DNA from: Colletotrichum lupini
Taxonomy: Eukaryota; Ascomycota; Sordariomycetes; Glomerellales; Glomerellaceae
Length of the DNA stretch: 64,000 bases
Direction: 5' to 3'
Assembly (NCBI RefSeq): GCF_023278565.1
Contig: NC_064675.1
Location: 496,001-560,000, forward strand
Made by a program: the position numbers and the translations under genes. This document shows, piece after piece, positions 60,172 to 64,000 of this stretch. The notes under the pieces were generated by a model that made no database searches, was not told the DNA's origin, and saw only the letters and a program-made list of their open reading frames with translations. Position 1 is the first letter of the stretch; the number at the start of each line of letters is the position of its first letter.

Positions 60172-60996
60172 GGTGGCCGGCATTCTTAGACACCACTGGT
60201 AGGAAAAAACATGTAGCGTGTGGCCGAGTGACAAAGAGTCCGGAATCACTCAGCCAGAAAGTGGGCGCGGTATGCAGAGTATGTATAAGAAATAGAAGAG
60301 AGAGGTTGAAGTTTAAGGTATGGAGTTTTAGAGAGGGCGTGTGCAAGGGAAGTTTCCTACGGTCAGAGACAATAGGAGAGTGGTCTGGGGTACTGGCCAG
60401 ATTAGGTGCATGAGATGGTTCTATGCGCTGGCAAAAAGCAAGTGAGGGTATCCATAGGAAGAGGAGACGAGGATGTGTAGGTCGGGTCAAGGAGTGTCGG
60501 GCATCGAGGCGAGTTAGGGATGATGGGGGTTTGAGGTGGGATGCAGGGTTGCCCGTGATAATGTGCAGCGGTGATGGGACACGGCGCGGTGCGAGCACTT
60601 GCTGCACATGGAGAGACAGGCATGGGGCATGAGAAATGCGTCGTCTTGGTCTTGGGAGACAAGACTAACGGCCGGTAAGGCAAGGTAAAGAAAGGCGTAT
60701 GGAGTATGGAAAGGTACAACGAGATGGAGATGGCGCTAGGCGGGACGGGCAGCCTCAGAATGTGAGGGAAAGGTACTAGAAGGAAAATGCAAGACGTACC
60801 GGTTGAGCAGCGTCAGAGTCAGGCGTGCATGCGATCAGTCAGTGACAAGAGCCGGGTGGAGGCTTAGTCACATTCCACCCTCGGACCTCCTGAAGGAAAA
60901 GCAAGATCTCTGCGTCTTGTTTGGCGGGAGAAGAAAGTCTAGTTGCTAGGTACAACGGGAAGATCAGTACGGCATGCGGGTGCGGGTGCGGGATAA

Positions 60997-61049
60997 GGTG
61001 CGTGTGAGTGCGTGAGTGTGAGTGTGAGTGAGTGAGTGAGTGTGTGTGT
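60997..61049. repeat. GT/GAGT simple repeat
   Basis: An array of gtgtgagt, gagt and gt units (plus strand) in the presumed arrestin leader region. Confidence 0.85.
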
Positions 61050-61721
61050 TTGTACAGGAACAAGTAGCAGCCGTGGTGGGAGGAGGGAGGGAAGAGAGAT
61101 CAGAAGGAGGGGAGAAAGTGTGGGATAGACGAGAGCAAGGTGGGAACAAGCATCGAAAGTCTCCAATCGAAATTCAATTCTCATCCAGTCCCGGGGCGGC
61201 CAGGTCAAGTCGGCAAAGATACCGCAGGACACTCTCACAAGTCCGGACCAGTCAGGCTCCGTCCGTGTTGAATGGATGTCTCACGTTTTACCTTCTGACT
61301 GCCTCAGTAGAGTGAAGATGGGGAGCCCCGCGCGCAACGCCACTCGAACTGTTGAAGCCTGAGAGACCTGTGAAGGTACAGAAGGGAGGGGGGTGAGTGA
61401 GGATTCCGTGATTGCAGTGACTGGTGGGGGAAAGAGCGATGAGATGGGCCAGAGAATCGATAATCGACGAGTGAGATGTTGACGACAGGGAAGATGTCGA
61501 CAACGATGAGGGGTGTAGGATGGGGGAAGAAGGGAGAGGCAAGCGAGGGCGAGGCGAAGCGGTTAGAGTCGATGACCCGGGAACTGCCCCTGTTCAGGCG
61601 GGGGGAATATGGAGATGTGAAATGGTAGGCGAGAGCTAGAGAGTACCAGCAAGGCGAGCGAACAGCAAGAGAGGTACAGTTGAGCGGAGCGCACGTACGG
61701 TGAAGAGAAGTGTGTGAATAT

Positions 61722-61753
61722 GAGAGTGAGAGTGAGAGTGAGAGAGTGAGAGG
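61722..61753. repeat. GAGAGT simple repeat
   Basis: Purine-rich repeat of gagagt units on the plus strand; CT-rich on the arrestin strand. Confidence 0.8.
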
Positions 61754-64000
61754 CGGAGAGGCGTGGGCAGGCAAGCCGGAAGACCAGGTACGGCAGGGTA
61801 AAGCGGTCGCGATGGTTCACTGCTGCGACGGTATCCCAACCTCAAAGTTCTGTATGCCGAATGGAAACAGTGGGAATTGGCTTTGTCGCGCAGCGTATCC
61901 AACGAAATAGTGGGATTGGTTGTGACGGTAGACTCAAGCAGCATGCAAGGATGCTGTCTGGCGGGGGAAGAGACTCTGCGACGCGGCCACGGTGAGTGGT
62001 GTGCGGTGTGTGCGGTGTGCGCCCTGTGTGTCCCCTCTTCCAAGGATGGGTAACTTGCGAGCTTGATTTGGGGCGGGAGGAGCAGGACGAGGGGGCCAAA
62101 GAAGGACGGATGGACTTCTTTTCCTTCTTCTGTTTGGCTCTGGCCTTCGCAAGAAAAGACGAAGCGACGGGGGGTATATTATGGGTTGAAATGAGATGGG
62201 ACGTTTGGGAAGAGGGGAAGAAGGAAAATAGTGAATAAGGTAAAAGAGCAGGGCAGGGGGACGTAGGCAATAGGCATAGCTTACAATGGCGGACGAGGCG
62301 GGACGAGATGGAATTGAACGTCTGAGTGGCGTGGGCGATTAGTAGCGAATGTCTACGTAGGTTCTAACTGAAGGTATGTCGAGGTTTGTGGACTATTGCC
62401 CTCGGGTATAACGGGAGACGAAGGATAAGACGGGACGCTTGCGGAATTCCAATGCGATAGATGGCTCTGGTAGCTCGCGTGTGTGTGTAGGTAGTTGTAA
62501 GAGGAAGAAGAATATTATTTACAGACACCAGGAAAAGGACGGCACGCAGGATGAGCTGAGGTATTCGTAGCGCGGAACCGATGGAAGAGACGGCATTGGC
62601 AACCATGAAAGTTGGCGGCATGCGCAACTATTGCCTGCCAGACCTTCCTCGGTACGTATGGTGGTTTGAATCAACTAGGTAAGGTATCCATCCGTAAGTA
62701 GGCAGAGCCCGATCCGATCCAGTCCAATCCAGTGAGTGTGTGGGCAATTGGGAGCAGACTTTCTTCGTCTTCTTCCAAGCATCTGCAGGCCGGCCGGATG
62801 TTCAGGAAGTCCTTGCTCAGAGCTTGCGTGAACGGATGATCAACCTATGATGTATTCAAGGCCTTGGTATGACCCTGGTTGCTGCCTCTGAAATTGGGGT
62901 TTTTTGTTTTTTTTTCTTTCTCTTCAAATTTCCAGTGTACGCAGCTGCTCGTTTCCAATAGAAGGGCAAGGGACTTCTGAATTGTGGCTCCGCGCTGGGC
63001 CGGGCTCGGCTTTCCTGGCGCCTGGGCGGATACCAATTGTCTGGCGTCCTGCACTTGCAGAGTTGCATCTGCCCATGTCTTGCTGGAGATGCAGGGAGTG
63101 GTGCGAAACAGAGAGTGATGACGGTGTCAAAGTGAATGTCTTTCTCCTCTACGTTGTGTGAGTAAGCAGTGGCTGCGCATAGCCGGGGAAGACTGGGAAT
63201 CCAGCCAAATGCGAGAGAGAAATGCAGATCAGCGTGGCGAGTGGTCGGCGTTGGTGGAGTTTGTATTCGTGGCAGTGTGGCTGGTGCTTGATAAGAGAGA
63301 GAGACTCTACCGAATATTCGACAAACAAATGTGTGAGCAGCCTGCGTTCTACTCCGTACACATGCCAACTATCGGCAACTTGCATGTACATACCATCTTT
63401 ACCTCCAGTCTGCCGCTTCACCCATAGCTCTTTGGCTCTTTCTCATATTTGACATGAAGCACGACGTATTCGGTACAGACAAGTGTGACAGTCTCGAATC
63501 CGTTTGGTCGCTCCCCAGGGCACACCTGGGATGTTGTCGAACCATGCCTTGCCGCCTGCTGTCTATCGGGACTCATTGGCAAGCAAGACCTTGGCAGGTC
63601 TATGCGATGAGCCGCGATCCAAGGGCGTAGCCGCAAGCAATATCGGGCAATGATGCGCCGTATCATCCGTTGGCGAGTACATACTTCTCAATGTCGAAAA
63701 ATAGAGCGATCCTCTTTTCCCCCGGCCGTTATTGTTGATATCCTTCTGGAAGATGAGAAGAAATGCTTCGGTAATCACTACGGTGGGTCAAGCTCGAGCA
63801 CAGTCGTCACGACGTATCGTGCCGCGGCCACCAAAAGTCTCAATGTGCCGTGTCAGCGCGTCTATTGCGTCCTAGTGCCGTTGTAGTCTCAACTCTGTTC
63901 TGCCTCTTTTGACAGATCAACGTGATCTGGCACCAAATCAGTTAGGCGATGAGCAGATCCCCCCGTCTGCCGAGCTTCGGCATACGTGCCGGACTTTTTG

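Larger units (their letters stand above)
60172..64000. other. 3.8 kb region upstream of the arrestin gene, no gene recognised
   Basis: On the arrestin strand, 60250-62300 is strongly pyrimidine-rich, in keeping with a long 5' UTR and promoter. Two simple repeats occur at 60997-61049 and 61722-61753. Frames in 62.3-64.0 kb overlap on both strands without a known domain. A gene starting beyond the right edge cannot be excluded. Confidence 0.45.

Noticed and set aside
60997..61753. Telomere-like or CRISPR-like repeats
   Set aside because: The GAGT/GT and GAGAGT units are simple sequence in a pyrimidine-rich leader; they are not TTAGGG and have no spacer structure. No CRISPR array is expected or seen.

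Overview
This is a 64 kb piece of a filamentous ascomycete nuclear genome. Short spliceosomal introns (53-96 nt, GTRNGY donors, CTAAC/CTGAC-type branch sites, AG acceptors), a HET-type fragment, a GH10-CBM1 xylanase, an alpha-arrestin with PY motifs and copia, gypsy and Fot1/pogo-type transposons all point there. The repeat blocks carry a very strong RIP (repeat-induced point mutation) signature: CpA and TpG are almost gone while CpG survives. A Sordariomycete plant associate is a reasonable guess; I cannot name the genus.

Layout. 1-6.9 kb: 3' end of a HET-type gene, a GPI-type secreted aspartic protease, an AIG2/gamma-glutamylcyclotransferase-like gene and a cytochrome P450 that lacks its N-terminal half. 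6.9-14.0 kb: copia element A on the minus strand, with 205 bp LTRs. 14.0-30.1 kb: the first exon of a rhodopsin-domain membrane protein cut off by the LTR, then an MmgE/PrpD-family enzyme, a Cys-rich single-pass membrane protein, an F-box/zinc-ribbon protein with a duplicated architecture, a xylanase with one in-frame stop, and a small cysteine-free secreted protein. 30.1-41.3 kb: a Fot1/pogo-like DNA transposon with a 9.3 kb chromodomain-bearing Ty3/gypsy element nested in it. 41.9-43.0 kb: one isolated gene for a bacterial-type solute-binding protein. 43.8-51.2 kb: copia element B, same family as A but on the plus strand. 52.3-64 kb: an ACC-synthase-like aminotransferase, a possible 69-aa gene, an alpha-arrestin and a long region without recognisable genes.

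How it fits together. The genes do not form a pathway or cluster; they are typical accessory genes (secreted hydrolases, small secreted protein, P450, HET) between RIP-inactivated transposons. The clearest structural point is that copia A has no target-site duplication and joins two unrelated truncated genes, whereas copia B (TSD ATCTA), the gypsy element (TSD TATTT) and the DNA transposon (TA) all keep matching flanks. Copia A therefore looks like a rearrangement breakpoint. A second point is a gag-like reading frame on the antisense strand of the gypsy 3' region, with a tetrapeptide-encoding 12 bp minisatellite.
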